Origin: Mesobacterium pallidum
Lineage (GTDB): Bacteria > Pseudomonadota > Alphaproteobacteria > Rhodobacterales > Rhodobacteraceae
Assembly (NCBI RefSeq): GCF_019966535.1
Contig: NZ_JAIMID010000003.1
Coordinates: 248,001 to 312,000 of the forward strand
Length of the DNA: 64,000 nucleotides
Direction: 5' to 3'
How positions within the stretch are numbered: position 1 is the stretch's first letter; each line of letters opens with the position of its first letter. Both the position numbers and the translations under genes were made by a program. The notes beneath the pieces are model-generated. The model was not told the DNA's origin. It made no database searches and worked only from the letters and a program-made list of their open reading frames with translations. Positions 50,636-58,918 of the stretch are shown here, piece by piece.

Positions 50636-51324
50636 GCGCCCAGCCAGGTATCGTAATCCGACACCAGCAGGCGGGTCGGGTCGGTGTCTTCCTCGATCTG
50701 CGAGAACCGCCCGATGGGGTCGCGAAAGATGTTGTCGGTTCGGTCGTCGTTGACGTTCGACACCTCGCCGATCAGCACGCGCCCGCCCCGGCCCCAGAAG
50801 GCATGCCAGATGTCGGTGGTCAGCGTCACGCTTTCGCCCGGGGCCAGTTCCAGCAGCGCGCCCGGCGGCAGGTCGCGCATCGTGCCATCGGTGCGCACGG
50901 GCACTCGCGCCTCGGGGTCGGGCTGGCCATCCGCGCCCATCCTGAACAGTTCGAGCACCAGGATCCCGCCGCCGCGGTTGATGATGTCCTCGGTCTTGAG
51001 CACGTGGCGGTGCATCGGCGACAGCTGGTTCTCGCCCGAGATCATGATCTTTTCGGCGTACAGCATCCCCCGCCCCGTCGCGAGGTTGTCGTTGGTCCCG
51101 TTGCGCACGGTGAACAGGAACAGGCCGAGGTCGTCGAACCTCCCCTGCCCGTAATCGGTGATGTCCCAGCCCAGCGCATGGTCGCGGATCATCGCGCTGT
51201 CATCGCTGACCCGCGCCTTCAGCGTCTCGGGCGACCATTCGGAAAAGGGGGGCAGCACGAAGCCATGGCTGCGAATGAAGGCCCCGCTTTCGGCGATGAT
51301 CTCGTTCACGATACTTCGTTTCAT
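50632..51324 (-). CDS. D-lyxose ketol-isomerase
   Basis: A 230-residue cupin-fold isomerase of the D-lyxose isomerase family. Likely metal ligands and active-site residues are H105, H107, E112 and H174, with K110, in SPMHRHVLKTEDIINRGGG and DIWHAFWGRGG. The family interconverts D-lyxose and D-xylulose, and D-mannose and D-fructose. AAGGAGGG precedes the ATG at 51324. It is divergent from a lacI-type gene and close to an MFS transporter and xylulokinase, which favours D-lyxose as the real substrate. Confidence 0.9.
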   Translation of the reverse strand: MKRSIVNEIIAESGAFIRSHGFVLPPFSEWSPETLKARVSDDSAMIRDHALGWDITDYGQGRFDDLGLFLFTVRNGTNDNLATGRGMLYAEKIMISGENQLSPMHRHVLKTEDIINRGGGILVLELFRMGADGQPDPEARVPVRTDGTMRDLPPGALLELAPGESVTLTTDIWHAFWGRGGRVLIGEVSNVNDDRTDNIFRDPIGRFSQIEEDTDPTRLLVSDYDTWLGA

Positions 51325-51421
51325 GTCGCACCCTCCTTGGTATTGCCACACCCAGCGAGCCGCCCTAGCTGCCCCCTTGTCAAGGATGATCGGCGCACCT
51401 AAAACGATTTAGGGTCGCGCC

Positions 51422-51447
51422 GGTTGTTGACGGACCAGTCAACAACC
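51422..51447. promoter_or_regulatory. Perfect 10-bp-arm palindrome between lyxose isomerase and lacI genes
   Basis: Arms GGTTGTTGAC (51422-51431) and GTCAACAACC (51438-51447) flank GGACCA. It lies 97 bases before the isomerase and 31 before the regulator, the position of an autoregulatory operator. Its core (GTTGAC..GTCAAC) is unlike the classic LacI-family AACGNNCGTT core. Confidence 0.6.
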
Positions 51448-51478
51448 CCGGTAGTTGCCCCGAGGAAGTAGAGGAAAG

Positions 51479-52510
51479 ATGAGTAGCAGCGAGGATGACG
51501 CCGCCCGTCTCAGGCCCGGTGAGCGACCAACCCTCAAGACAATCGCGCGGCTGACCGGGCTGGCGGTGCCGACCATCTCGCGTGCGCTGAACGATGCGCC
51601 CGACATCGGGGCGACGACCAAGGCGCGGGTGCGCGAGGTGGCGCGCAGCGTGGGCTACGTGACCAACCGCGCCGGGCTGCGGCTGCGGACGGGCAAGACC
51701 CATGCGCTGGCGCTGGTGCTGCCCGAGGAACAGGACCTGATGGCCCAGACCTCGCGCCTTGTCTCGGCGATCACCGAAGAGGCGCAGGCCGGCGGCTACC
51801 ACGTGATCATCACGCCGGTCGCACGCCCTGCCGACTCGCTGCGCATGGTCCGGCAGGTGGTCGAGGCGGGGATCGCCGACGGGCTGATCCTGAACCAGAT
51901 CCAGCCCAGGGACACCCGGATCAAGTTCTTGATGGACCGCAGGATCCCCTTCGTCACCCATGGCCGGACGGAATGGTGCGACCGCCACCCCTATTTCGAT
52001 TTCGACAACGAGACGTTTGGCCGGATCGCCGTGCGACGGTTGCAGATGCGCGGGCGGCGGCGGCTGCTGATGCTCGTGCCGCCCGTCGCGCAGGCCTATT
52101 CCGCCGACATGATCCGCGGTGCGAAGGACGAGGCCAGACGCCTCGGGATCCGGGTCGAGGTCATGCCGGGCGCGACCACCGACGATCCCATCGACATGAT
52201 CGAACCGGCGGTCAGAGACGCCTGCGCCAGCTTCCAGCCCGACGGGATCATCGCCGCCACCAACGCGGCCGCCATCTCGGCGATTGCCGGGCTCGAGGCG
52301 ATCGGGCTCGAGATCGGCTCGGGCGTGGACCTGCTGACCAAGGACCCGGGCACCGGCACGCTGATGCGGCTTTTCCGGCGCAATACCCTGCTGGTGACCG
52401 AGGACGTGCCCCGCGCGGGCGCCACGCTCGCCAAGGCGCTGATCCAGGCCATCGAGCATCCCGAGTTGCCGCCGATCCAGGGGCTCGACGTGCCGGACGA
52501 GAGCAGCTGA
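51479..52510 (+). CDS. LacI-family transcriptional regulator
   Basis: A 343-residue repressor. The HTH is PTLKTIARLTGLAVPTISRALNDAPDI (about 18-45) with the hinge VGYVTNRAGLRLRTGKTHALALVLP, then a periplasmic-binding-protein-like sensor domain (DGLILNQIQPRDTRI, FDFDNETFGRIAVRRL, DGIIAATNAAAISAIAGLEA). It probably senses a sugar and controls the lyxose isomerase, transporter and xylulokinase genes around it. The ATG at 51479 was chosen; a TTG at 51455 would add eight residues. Confidence 0.92.
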   Translation: MSSSEDDAARLRPGERPTLKTIARLTGLAVPTISRALNDAPDIGATTKARVREVARSVGYVTNRAGLRLRTGKTHALALVLPEEQDLMAQTSRLVSAITEEAQAGGYHVIITPVARPADSLRMVRQVVEAGIADGLILNQIQPRDTRIKFLMDRRIPFVTHGRTEWCDRHPYFDFDNETFGRIAVRRLQMRGRRRLLMLVPPVAQAYSADMIRGAKDEARRLGIRVEVMPGATTDDPIDMIEPAVRDACASFQPDGIIAATNAAAISAIAGLEAIGLEIGSGVDLLTKDPGTGTLMRLFRRNTLLVTEDVPRAGATLAKALIQAIEHPELPPIQGLDVPDESS

Positions 52511-52512
52511 GC

Positions 52513-53673
52513 TCAGGCGCTCTCGGCCCGTTGCAGCGCGAAGGACGCGAGGATCAGCAGCGCCGCAAGGACCGAGATCGCACCCACCGCCCAGAAGGCC
52601 GGCGCGCCGACCGCGCCGTAAAGCGCGCCGAACCCCGCGACCAGCAGGACCGAGGTCGCCATCTGCATGACGACAAAGAGGCTTTGCGCCTCGGCCGTCA
52701 CCTCGACCGGGGTGCGGCTGGCGATGAAGTAGATCGCCCCCAGCAGCGACAGCGAAAAGGTCAGCCCGTGCATGAGTTGCAGCGGCCAGAACCAGGCCAG
52801 GTCCGGGGCCAGCGCCAAGAGGCCCCAGCGCAGCAGCCCGGCGGCGGCCGAGATCAGGATCAGCATCCGGGCCGAGAACCACGCCTGCAGCCGCGGGAAC
52901 AGGAACATCACCAGCGCCTCGGCGCCCGCCCCCAGTGCGATCAGCAGGCCGATGCCGCCGGGATCGACCCCGCCATCGCTGAAATAACGCGCGGCGAATG
53001 CGTTCATCACCGCGTGGCTGGCCTGCAGCAGCGCGCCGGCCACGATGGGCAGCAGCACCCAGGGGCTGAGCGCCGCGCGCAGGCTGGCGGAAAAGGCCAG
53101 GCCCTTGCGCGGCAGCCCCGCCTCGGTCCCGCTGCGCAGCAGCGGCAGGCGCCAGGCGCCCAGCGCCCGCGCGGCGGCAAAGCCGACCAGCAGCAGCGGG
53201 AAGATGCCGTCGCCGCCCCAAAGCACCGCGTAGCCGGTGACCACGCACATGACGGTGTAACCGACGGTACCCCAGGCCCGCACGGGCCCGAACGAAAAGC
53301 CCTGCGCCTGCCCGAAGCGGATCGAGGCACCGTCCGAGACCGGCATCACCAACCCGGCCGGCACGACCGCCAGCGACAGCAGCAGCAGCAGCATCACGAA
53401 CCCCTCGGCCAGACCCAGCCAGAGGGTGAAAAACAGCGCCACGAAATGCCCGATCACGATGGCTTGCCGCCAGTCGCGCGCGGCATCGGCAAGCCGCCCG
53501 ACGAAGACACCCAAAAGTAGCACCGTCGCCATCGGCACCGCGTTGAGCACGCCGATCTGCGCATCGCTCATCCCGCGATTTTCCAGCCATATGGGAAGAT
53601 AGGTGTTCGCGGCCGCCATGACCCAGAACAATGTGAAGTAGTAGCGGGTGACCGCGAATTGTCCGGCGCTCAT
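52513..53673 (-). CDS. MFS transporter (LacY/HcaT-like)
   Basis: A 386-residue membrane protein with about 12 hydrophobic helices and the loop motif GRLADAARDWRQAI after helix 2. The pattern (RYYFTLFWVMAAANTYLPIWLENRGMSDAQIG, FGPVRAWGTVGYTVM) fits the LacY/HcaT/NupG-like branch of MFS proton symporters. In this cluster a sugar such as D-lyxose is the likely cargo (inference). Convergent with the lacI gene with two bases between stops; divergent from xylulokinase. Confidence 0.9.
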   Translation of the reverse strand: MSAGQFAVTRYYFTLFWVMAAANTYLPIWLENRGMSDAQIGVLNAVPMATVLLLGVFVGRLADAARDWRQAIVIGHFVALFFTLWLGLAEGFVMLLLLLSLAVVPAGLVMPVSDGASIRFGQAQGFSFGPVRAWGTVGYTVMCVVTGYAVLWGGDGIFPLLLVGFAAARALGAWRLPLLRSGTEAGLPRKGLAFSASLRAALSPWVLLPIVAGALLQASHAVMNAFAARYFSDGGVDPGGIGLLIALGAGAEALVMFLFPRLQAWFSARMLILISAAAGLLRWGLLALAPDLAWFWPLQLMHGLTFSLSLLGAIYFIASRTPVEVTAEAQSLFVVMQMATSVLLVAGFGALYGAVGAPAFWAVGAISVLAALLILASFALQRAESA

Positions 53674-53729
53674 ATGGGCGTCCCGCCTTGCTTCAATGGC
53701 CCCTGTGTTGACATGCGGGGGAAATCTCT

Positions 53730-53745
53730 GCAAGCGCTAGCGTTA
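53730..53745. promoter_or_regulatory. LacI-type operator candidate between MFS and xylB genes
   Basis: GCAAGCGCTAGCGTTA contains the CGCTAGCG palindrome and an AAGCGCT core as seen in LacI-family operators. It lies in the divergent promoter region, 64 bases before xylB. It differs from the palindrome at 51422, so the two sites may serve different regulators. Confidence 0.45.
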
Positions 53746-53808
53746 ACAGGGGGTGGCCGTATGGAGCGCTGCGCCCACCGGAAAGGCAACCGTGGGTGGA
53801 GGCTCGCC

Positions 53809-55260
53809 ATGTATCTCGGACTTGATCTCGGAACCTCGGGCCTCAGGGCCATGCTGGTCGACGGCAGCGGCGCGCCCGTGGTGGCGGCCGAGCGGGCCTT
53901 TGCCACGCAGCATCCCCGGTCCGGCTGGTCCGAGCAGGACCCGGCCCAGTGGACCGACGCGCTGCAGGCCACCGCGGCCGAGCTGCGCGCCAGCCACCCA
54001 GCCGAATGGGGCGCGGTCAAGGGGATCGGTGTCTCGGGCCACATGCACGGCGCGACGCTGGTCGATGCGGCGGGCGCGGTGATCCGGCCCTGCATCCTGT
54101 GGAACGACACCCGCAGCCATGCCGAGGCGGCCGCGCTGGACGCGACGCCCGGCGTGCGGGAGCTGTCGGGCAACATCGTCTTTCCCGGCTTCACCGCGCC
54201 CAAGCTGCTCTGGGTCGAAACGCATGAGCCTGAAGCCTTTGCCCGCGTCGACAAGGTGCTGCTGCCCGCCGCCTACGTGAACTTCTGGCTGACGGGCGAG
54301 GCGGTGGCCGACATGTCCGACAGCGCCGGGACGTCGTGGCTGGACGTGGGCGCGCGCGACTGGTCGGATGCGCTGCTCGAGGCCGGGCACATGACCAAGG
54401 CCCAGATGCCCCGGCTGGTCGAGGGCAGCGAGGTCGCCGGTACCCTGTCGGCCCGCGCCGCCGAGGTGCTGGGGCTGCCGCAATCGGTCGTGGTGGTCGG
54501 CGGGGCCGGCGACAATGCCGCGGCGGCCTGCGGCGTGGGCGCCATGCGCGAGGGGCAGGCCTTTGTCAGTCTCGGCACCTCGGGCGTGCTCTGCGCCGCG
54601 CGGGACGGGTTCAGCCCGCTGGCGGAAAGCGCGGTGCACACCTTCTGCCACGCGGTGCCGGGGCGCTGGTACCAGATGGGCGTGATCCTGTCGGCGACGG
54701 ATTCGCTGAATTGGCTGGCGCGGATGACCGGCCAGAGCGCGGCGCAGCTGTCGGGGCTGTTGCCGGCGACGATCGAGGGGCCGGCGAGCGTGCGGTTCCT
54801 GCCCTACTTGTCGGGCGAGCGGACGCCGCATAACGACGCGGCCATCCGCGGCGCCTTTACCGGGCTGGGCCAGTCGGACGGGCCGGCGCAGCTGACCCAG
54901 GCGGTGATGGAGGGCGTGGCCTTTGCGCTTGGAGATTGCCACGAGGCGCTGAAGGCGACCGGCGCGCAGATCGACCGGGCGCTGGCCATCGGCGGCGGCA
55001 CCGCCTCGCGCTTCTGGCTGGAAACCATCGCGACGGTGCTGGACCTGCCGCTCGACCTGCCGCAGGCGGGCGAGTTCGGCGCGGCGCTTGGCGCGGCCCG
55101 GCTGGCAATCTGCGGCGTGACCGGGGCCGCGCCCGAAGAGGTCATGACCCCGCCCGCCGTCCGCGACGTGGTCGCCCCCCGCGCCGATCTCAGGGACGCC
55201 TACGCGGCGGCCTGGGACAAGCACCGCGCCAGCTACGCGGCGATTCGCGCCGTTCAGTGA
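53809..55260 (+). CDS. xylB: Xylulokinase
   Basis: A 483-residue FGGY-family kinase: N-terminal LGLDLGTSGLRAMLVDG phosphate-binding loop, SGHMHGATLVD, WNDTRSHAEA, the C-terminal GGAGDNAAAACGVG, SGERTPHNDAAIRGAF and AIGGGTASRFW. These fit xylulokinase, making D-xylulose 5-phosphate. GGAGG precedes the ATG at 53809. Together with the lyxose isomerase it would link D-lyxose to the pentose phosphate pathway. No xylose isomerase is in the window. Confidence 0.94.
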   Translation: MYLGLDLGTSGLRAMLVDGSGAPVVAAERAFATQHPRSGWSEQDPAQWTDALQATAAELRASHPAEWGAVKGIGVSGHMHGATLVDAAGAVIRPCILWNDTRSHAEAAALDATPGVRELSGNIVFPGFTAPKLLWVETHEPEAFARVDKVLLPAAYVNFWLTGEAVADMSDSAGTSWLDVGARDWSDALLEAGHMTKAQMPRLVEGSEVAGTLSARAAEVLGLPQSVVVVGGAGDNAAAACGVGAMREGQAFVSLGTSGVLCAARDGFSPLAESAVHTFCHAVPGRWYQMGVILSATDSLNWLARMTGQSAAQLSGLLPATIEGPASVRFLPYLSGERTPHNDAAIRGAFTGLGQSDGPAQLTQAVMEGVAFALGDCHEALKATGAQIDRALAIGGGTASRFWLETIATVLDLPLDLPQAGEFGAALGAARLAICGVTGAAPEEVMTPPAVRDVVAPRADLRDAYAAAWDKHRASYAAIRAVQ

Positions 55261-55597
55261 TTTCGGATTGCTGCGCAATCCGACCGGGGGCGCGCGGCTG
55301 CGCCGCGCGCCGGTGCGTGGCACGGTTCGAGGAAGAGCCCAAGCGGCAGCGCCCGTGGTGACGGCCGGAGCAAGGGCCCTGCCCCTCGCGCCGCAGTCGC
55401 GGCATCAATAGATGCGAGGGGCCAGCCTCTCGCGCCGCAGGCGCGGCTTCAACAGATGCGAGGGGCTAGCCCCTCGCGCCGCGGGCGCGACAACAAAAGA
55501 TGCGAGGGGCCAGCCCCTCGCGCTCCCCGAGGTATTTGGAAAACGATGAAGGCATGGGGAGCCGCACGATCACGGCGGGCCCGCGCCCCGGCTGCGG
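55261..55597 (+). other. 337-bp gap after xylB, filled by repeats
   Basis: No gene seen. The first ~100 bases hold GC-rich inverted repeats near the xylB stop (GCGCGCGGC/GCCGCGCGC around 55290). The rest is the 44-bp tandem array and a repeat box described separately. Confidence 0.6.
55367..55552 (+). repeat. 44-bp tandem repeat array ending in the box motif
   Basis: Units begin at 55367 (diverged), 55411, 55455 and 55499, exactly 44 bases apart. Each has a first hairpin (GCGAGGGGC-CA-GCCCCTCGC in the last unit) and a second small hairpin (GCGCC-GCA-GGCGC). The last unit stops after the first hairpin and is joined to the box CCCCGAGGTATTTGG + AAAACGATGAAG (55525-55552). Confidence 0.85.
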
Positions 55598-56110
55598 TCA
55601 GTCGGCCGAGATCCAGCCCTCCGGCGTCTTCAGCTTATGGGTGATCGTGTTCTGGCGCCCGAGGGTCTGTTCGATGAAACAGCCGCGCTTGGCTGCCGCG
55701 ACGAGGGCCAGCTGGTCCGCCAGGGGCGCATCGCTGTCGATCTTCACGTCGATCTCGAAGCTTTTCGGCGCGGTCTCGTAGGTGCGCCCCTCGCGCGCCC
55801 AGTCCCAGCAGACCCGGGTCTCGACGTCCAGATCGTTGAGTTGCACCCCCAGCCGCTTGGCGAAGGCGCGCACCTGGGTCATCAGGCAGCCGGTGAGGCT
55901 GGCGACGAAGAGCGCCAGCGGCGGCGGGGCCGAGGCATCGCCGCCGTGGAAGGGGCCTTCGTCGGTGGCCAGCGCATGGGACGGCTCGGTGAAGGGCTTG
56001 ACCATGCGCACGTCGAGTTCGTTGCGCATCTTGCCCGTGGCCTTGCCGCTGCAGTGAAACTCGACCTCGGCGCGCGGCGGCGCGGTCTCGAATGTCATTC
56101 CCTGGCTCAT
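55598..56110 (-). CDS. OsmC family protein
   Basis: A 170-residue protein with the OsmC pattern: PPPLALFVASLTGCLMTQVRAFAKRLGVQL holds the first redox cysteine, and AAKRGCFIEQTLG the second. OsmC/Ohr proteins reduce organic peroxides with these two cysteines; the spacing here is that of the YhfA-like subgroup, whose substrates are less certain. It reads toward the repeat array downstream of xylB. Confidence 0.88.
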   Translation of the reverse strand: MSQGMTFETAPPRAEVEFHCSGKATGKMRNELDVRMVKPFTEPSHALATDEGPFHGGDASAPPPLALFVASLTGCLMTQVRAFAKRLGVQLNDLDVETRVCWDWAREGRTYETAPKSFEIDVKIDSDAPLADQLALVAAAKRGCFIEQTLGRQNTITHKLKTPEGWISAD

Positions 56111-56178
56111 CTCTTATCCTCCCGTTGCCTGGGGCGAGCAGACAGGGAGTTGAACGATTGTTCAAGTGCCTTGCGGGG

Positions 56179-56544
56179 TCAGTCCACCGAGGGGTCGAGC
56201 CGCACCCGGTAGGGCTTGGTCGCCCAGCCCTGGGAGGAGCAGCGGGCGCGGATGTAGATCTCGCGCAGCCCGTCGGGAAGCATCACGCGCGACAGGGACC
56301 GGGTGAAGGGTTGTTCGGTGACGTGGGGGTGGGCCAGCTTGCGGGTGCCCAGCACCTTGCCCTTGGCATCGAGGATCTCCCATCCGTCGGCATAATGGTC
56401 CCAGCCGGTATCGGGGTGTTCCAGCGTCACGTCGAAGCGCCAGCCCATGCCGGGATGACTGACATCGACCGCCAGGATGCGGGGCACCTCGGCCAGGGCG
56501 GGCGAGGTCAGAGACAGGGCAATAAGCAGGGCGGCGCGGATCAT
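56179..56544 (-). CDS. Small secreted protein of unknown function
   Basis: A 121-residue protein with a clear signal peptide (1-18, ending PALA). The mature part looks beta-rich (AVDVSHPGMGWRFDVTLEHPDTGWDHYADGWEI, VTEQPFTRSLSRVML) with a single cysteine near the end. Predicted periplasmic. The family is not named from memory. It follows the DUF599 gene by nine bases and is probably in the same operon. Confidence 0.82.
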   Translation of the reverse strand: MIRAALLIALSLTSPALAEVPRILAVDVSHPGMGWRFDVTLEHPDTGWDHYADGWEILDAKGKVLGTRKLAHPHVTEQPFTRSLSRVMLPDGLREIYIRARCSSQGWATKPYRVRLDPSVD

Positions 56545-56553
56545 GGCGCGACC

Positions 56554-57294
56554 CTAGTCCGCATCGGGCGTAACAGGGGTCACTTTGCCGTGTTGCGGCA
56601 CCGGGCGGCTGAGCAGCGCAGCCCGCGATTGCGAGGCGAATTCGCGCCGCCAGAGCGTCGTGACGGTGAGCGCGGTGGCGAGCAGCAGTGCCTCGGGCCC
56701 GAGCAGCCAGGCGCCCGAGGCGAGGGCGAAATAGACCGAGCGCAGGCCGCGGTTGAAGCCGCGGGCGGCGGTGATGTTGATCTCGGCCGCCTGCGCCGCG
56801 CGGGGCAGCGCGTCGGGATCGTCCGGGTCGTTCGGCACGGCCGCAGCGAGGACCGAGCAATAGCCGAACAGGCGGTGCGACCAGACGAATTTCAGGAAGG
56901 CATTGGCGACCAGCAGCAGGATGCAGATCAGCTTGATTTCCCACACGATCTGCGGGTCGCGCCCGAGGTCGAGATCGGCCGCGACCGAAGCGATGCGCTC
57001 GGTGTCGCCCAGGAGCGCCAGCCCGCCGCCCAGCGCGATCATGCTGGCCGAGGCGAAGAAGGCCGTGCCCTGCCGCAGGTTGGCCAGGATCGAGGCGTCG
57101 AAGATGCGCGGCTGGCGCGTCACCATCTGGCGCATCCATTCGCGGCGGTACTGCGCCATGATGATCGACACCGAGGGGCGGGTCGACGAGGGGTGCTCGA
57201 TCCGCCAGCCCGTGAGCAACCAGGCCGCGACCAGCAGGGTCACGGCCAGTAAATCGAGCGCGGTGAATTGCGCGAGGCTTCCATTCCAGTCCAT
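56554..57294 (-). CDS. DUF599 family membrane protein
   Basis: A 246-residue protein with hydrophobic segments at about 10-30, 85-105, 115-140 and 185-225. Conserved DUF599 features are the W-x-x-I-E-H-P segment (GWRIEHPSS), REWMRQMVTRQPRI and ARGFNRGLRSVYFALA. Function unknown. The start is uncertain: the ATG at 57294 begins right before the first helix; ATG 57336 and GTG 57351 are also in frame. Divergent from glcD. Confidence 0.85.
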   Translation of the reverse strand: MDWNGSLAQFTALDLLAVTLLVAAWLLTGWRIEHPSSTRPSVSIIMAQYRREWMRQMVTRQPRIFDASILANLRQGTAFFASASMIALGGGLALLGDTERIASVAADLDLGRDPQIVWEIKLICILLLVANAFLKFVWSHRLFGYCSVLAAAVPNDPDDPDALPRAAQAAEINITAARGFNRGLRSVYFALASGAWLLGPEALLLATALTVTTLWRREFASQSRAALLSRPVPQHGKVTPVTPDAD

Positions 57295-57377
57295 CTGTGC
57301 GACACTATTGCGGAAGGCGGGGGCTTGCCAGCCCATGTGATCACCCGTCACCCTGCCGCCGAAAGGGAGGAAGACCC

Positions 57378-58811
57378 ATGCAGATGCCCGAACCGGACGC
57401 CCGCGTCCTGTCGATCAAGCCGCAGCTGGTGAAACGGCTGCGCGAGGTGTTGCCCGAGGATGCCGTGATCGACGCGCCCGAGGAGACGCGGGCCTATGAA
57501 TGCGACGCGCTGACCGCCTATCGCTGCCCGCCGCTCTGTGCCGTGCTGCCGTCGTCGACCCAAGAGGTGTCGGACGTGTTGCGGATCTGCCATGAGCTGG
57601 GCGTGCCGGTGGTGCCGCGCGGCTCGGGCACCTCGCTGGCCGGGGGCGCCTTGCCGACGGCCGACAGCGTGATCCTGGGCGTGGCGCGAATGACCGAGGT
57701 GCTCGAGATCGACTATGCCGACCGGGTGATCCGGGTGCAGACGGGGCGGACGAACCTGTCCGTGACGGGCGCGGTGGAGGAGGGCGATTTCTTCTACGCG
57801 CCCGATCCGTCCTCGCAGCTGGCCTGCGCGATTGCCGGGAACATCGCGATGAACTCCGGGGGGGCGCATTGCCTCAAGTACGGGGTGACGACCAACAACC
57901 TGATGGGCGTCACGCTGGTGCAGATGGACGGCACGGTGGTCGAGATTGGCGGCGCGCATCTGGATGCCGGGGGCCTCGACCTCCTGGGCGTGATCTGCGG
58001 CAGCGAGGGCCAGCTGGGTGTCGTCACCGAGGCCACGCTGCGGATCCTGCGCAAGCCCGAGGGCGCGCGGCCGGTGCTGATCGGCTTTGACAGCAACGAA
58101 GTCGCGGGGCGCTGCGTCAGCGACATCATCAAGGCCGGCATCCTGCCCGTCGCGATCGAGTTCATGGACCGCCCCTGCATCCGCGCGACCGAGGATTTCG
58201 CCAAGGCAGGCTATCCCGATTGCGAGGCGCTGCTGATCGTCGAGGTGGAGGGCAGCCCGGCCGAGATCGACGACCAGCTGGCGCGGATCATAGAGATCGC
58301 CCGCCGCCACGACCCGGTCGAGCTGCGCGAGAGCAAGAGCGCCGAGGAAAGCGCCCGCATCTGGCTGGGGCGCAAGTCGGCCTTTGGAGCCATGGGGCAG
58401 ATCAACGATTACATGTGCCTCGACGGGACGATCCCGGTCAGCGAGCTGCCCTATGTCCTGCGACGAATCGGCGAGATGAGCGCCGAGTACGGGCTGGGCG
58501 TGGGGAACGTCTTCCACGCGGGCGACGGGAACATGCATCCGCTGATCCTGTTCGATGCGAACAAGCCAGGCGATCTCGAGAAATGCGAGGCCTTCGGGGC
58601 GGATATCCTGAAGCTCTGCGTCGAAGTCGGCGGCTGCCTGACCGGAGAGCATGGCGTGGGGATCGAAAAGCGCGACCTGATGAGCCACCAGTATCGCGAC
58701 GTGGATCTCGAGGCGCAGATGGCGGTGAAGGACGTGTTCGACCCGAAGTGGCTGCTGAACCCGGCGAAGGTGTTTCCGTTGCCTGTTTCGGCCGGGCGTC
58801 GCGCTGGGTGA
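57378..58811 (+). CDS. glcD: Glycolate oxidase FAD-linked subunit GlcD
   Basis: A 477-residue flavoprotein: the FAD-binding PCMH domain carries VPVVPRGSGTSLAGGALP, IAGNIAMNSGGAHCLKYGVTTNN and GSEGQLGVVTEATL; the C-terminal cap has VFHAGDGNMHPLIL and GCLTGEHGVGIEKR. It oxidises glycolate (or D-lactate) to glyoxylate together with GlcE and GlcF. GGGAGG precedes the ATG. It leads glcD-glcE-glcF. Confidence 0.96.
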   Translation: MQMPEPDARVLSIKPQLVKRLREVLPEDAVIDAPEETRAYECDALTAYRCPPLCAVLPSSTQEVSDVLRICHELGVPVVPRGSGTSLAGGALPTADSVILGVARMTEVLEIDYADRVIRVQTGRTNLSVTGAVEEGDFFYAPDPSSQLACAIAGNIAMNSGGAHCLKYGVTTNNLMGVTLVQMDGTVVEIGGAHLDAGGLDLLGVICGSEGQLGVVTEATLRILRKPEGARPVLIGFDSNEVAGRCVSDIIKAGILPVAIEFMDRPCIRATEDFAKAGYPDCEALLIVEVEGSPAEIDDQLARIIEIARRHDPVELRESKSAEESARIWLGRKSAFGAMGQINDYMCLDGTIPVSELPYVLRRIGEMSAEYGLGVGNVFHAGDGNMHPLILFDANKPGDLEKCEAFGADILKLCVEVGGCLTGEHGVGIEKRDLMSHQYRDVDLEAQMAVKDVFDPKWLLNPAKVFPLPVSAGRRAG

Positions 58812-58819
58812 AAGGTGCA

Positions 58820-58916
58820 GGAGCGAGGGGCCAGCCCCTCACACCGCAGGTGTGGCATCAAGAACAGCGAGGGGCCAGCCCCTCGCGCTCCCCGAGGTAT
58901 TTGGAAAACAATGAAG
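58820..58916 (+). repeat. Composite repeat between glcD and glcE
   Basis: One full 44-bp unit and a second first-hairpin (58867-), joined to the box CCCCGAGGTATTTGG + AAAACAATGAAG (58889-58916). In the full unit the second hairpin is ACACC-GCA-GGTGT where the 55.4-kb array has GCGCC-GCA-GGCGC, so both arms changed together. Confidence 0.85.
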
Positions 58917-58918
58917 AC

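Noticed and set aside
50183..52510. The MarR or LacI protein as the regulator of the TGCA operators
   Set aside because: Each has its own distinct palindrome in its intergenic region, and known regulators of TGCA sites are XRE-shikimate kinase fusions, which neither resembles.
55367..55552. Regular 44-bp spacing as a CRISPR array
   Set aside because: The whole unit repeats with no unique spacers, each unit is internally palindromic, and no cas genes are present.
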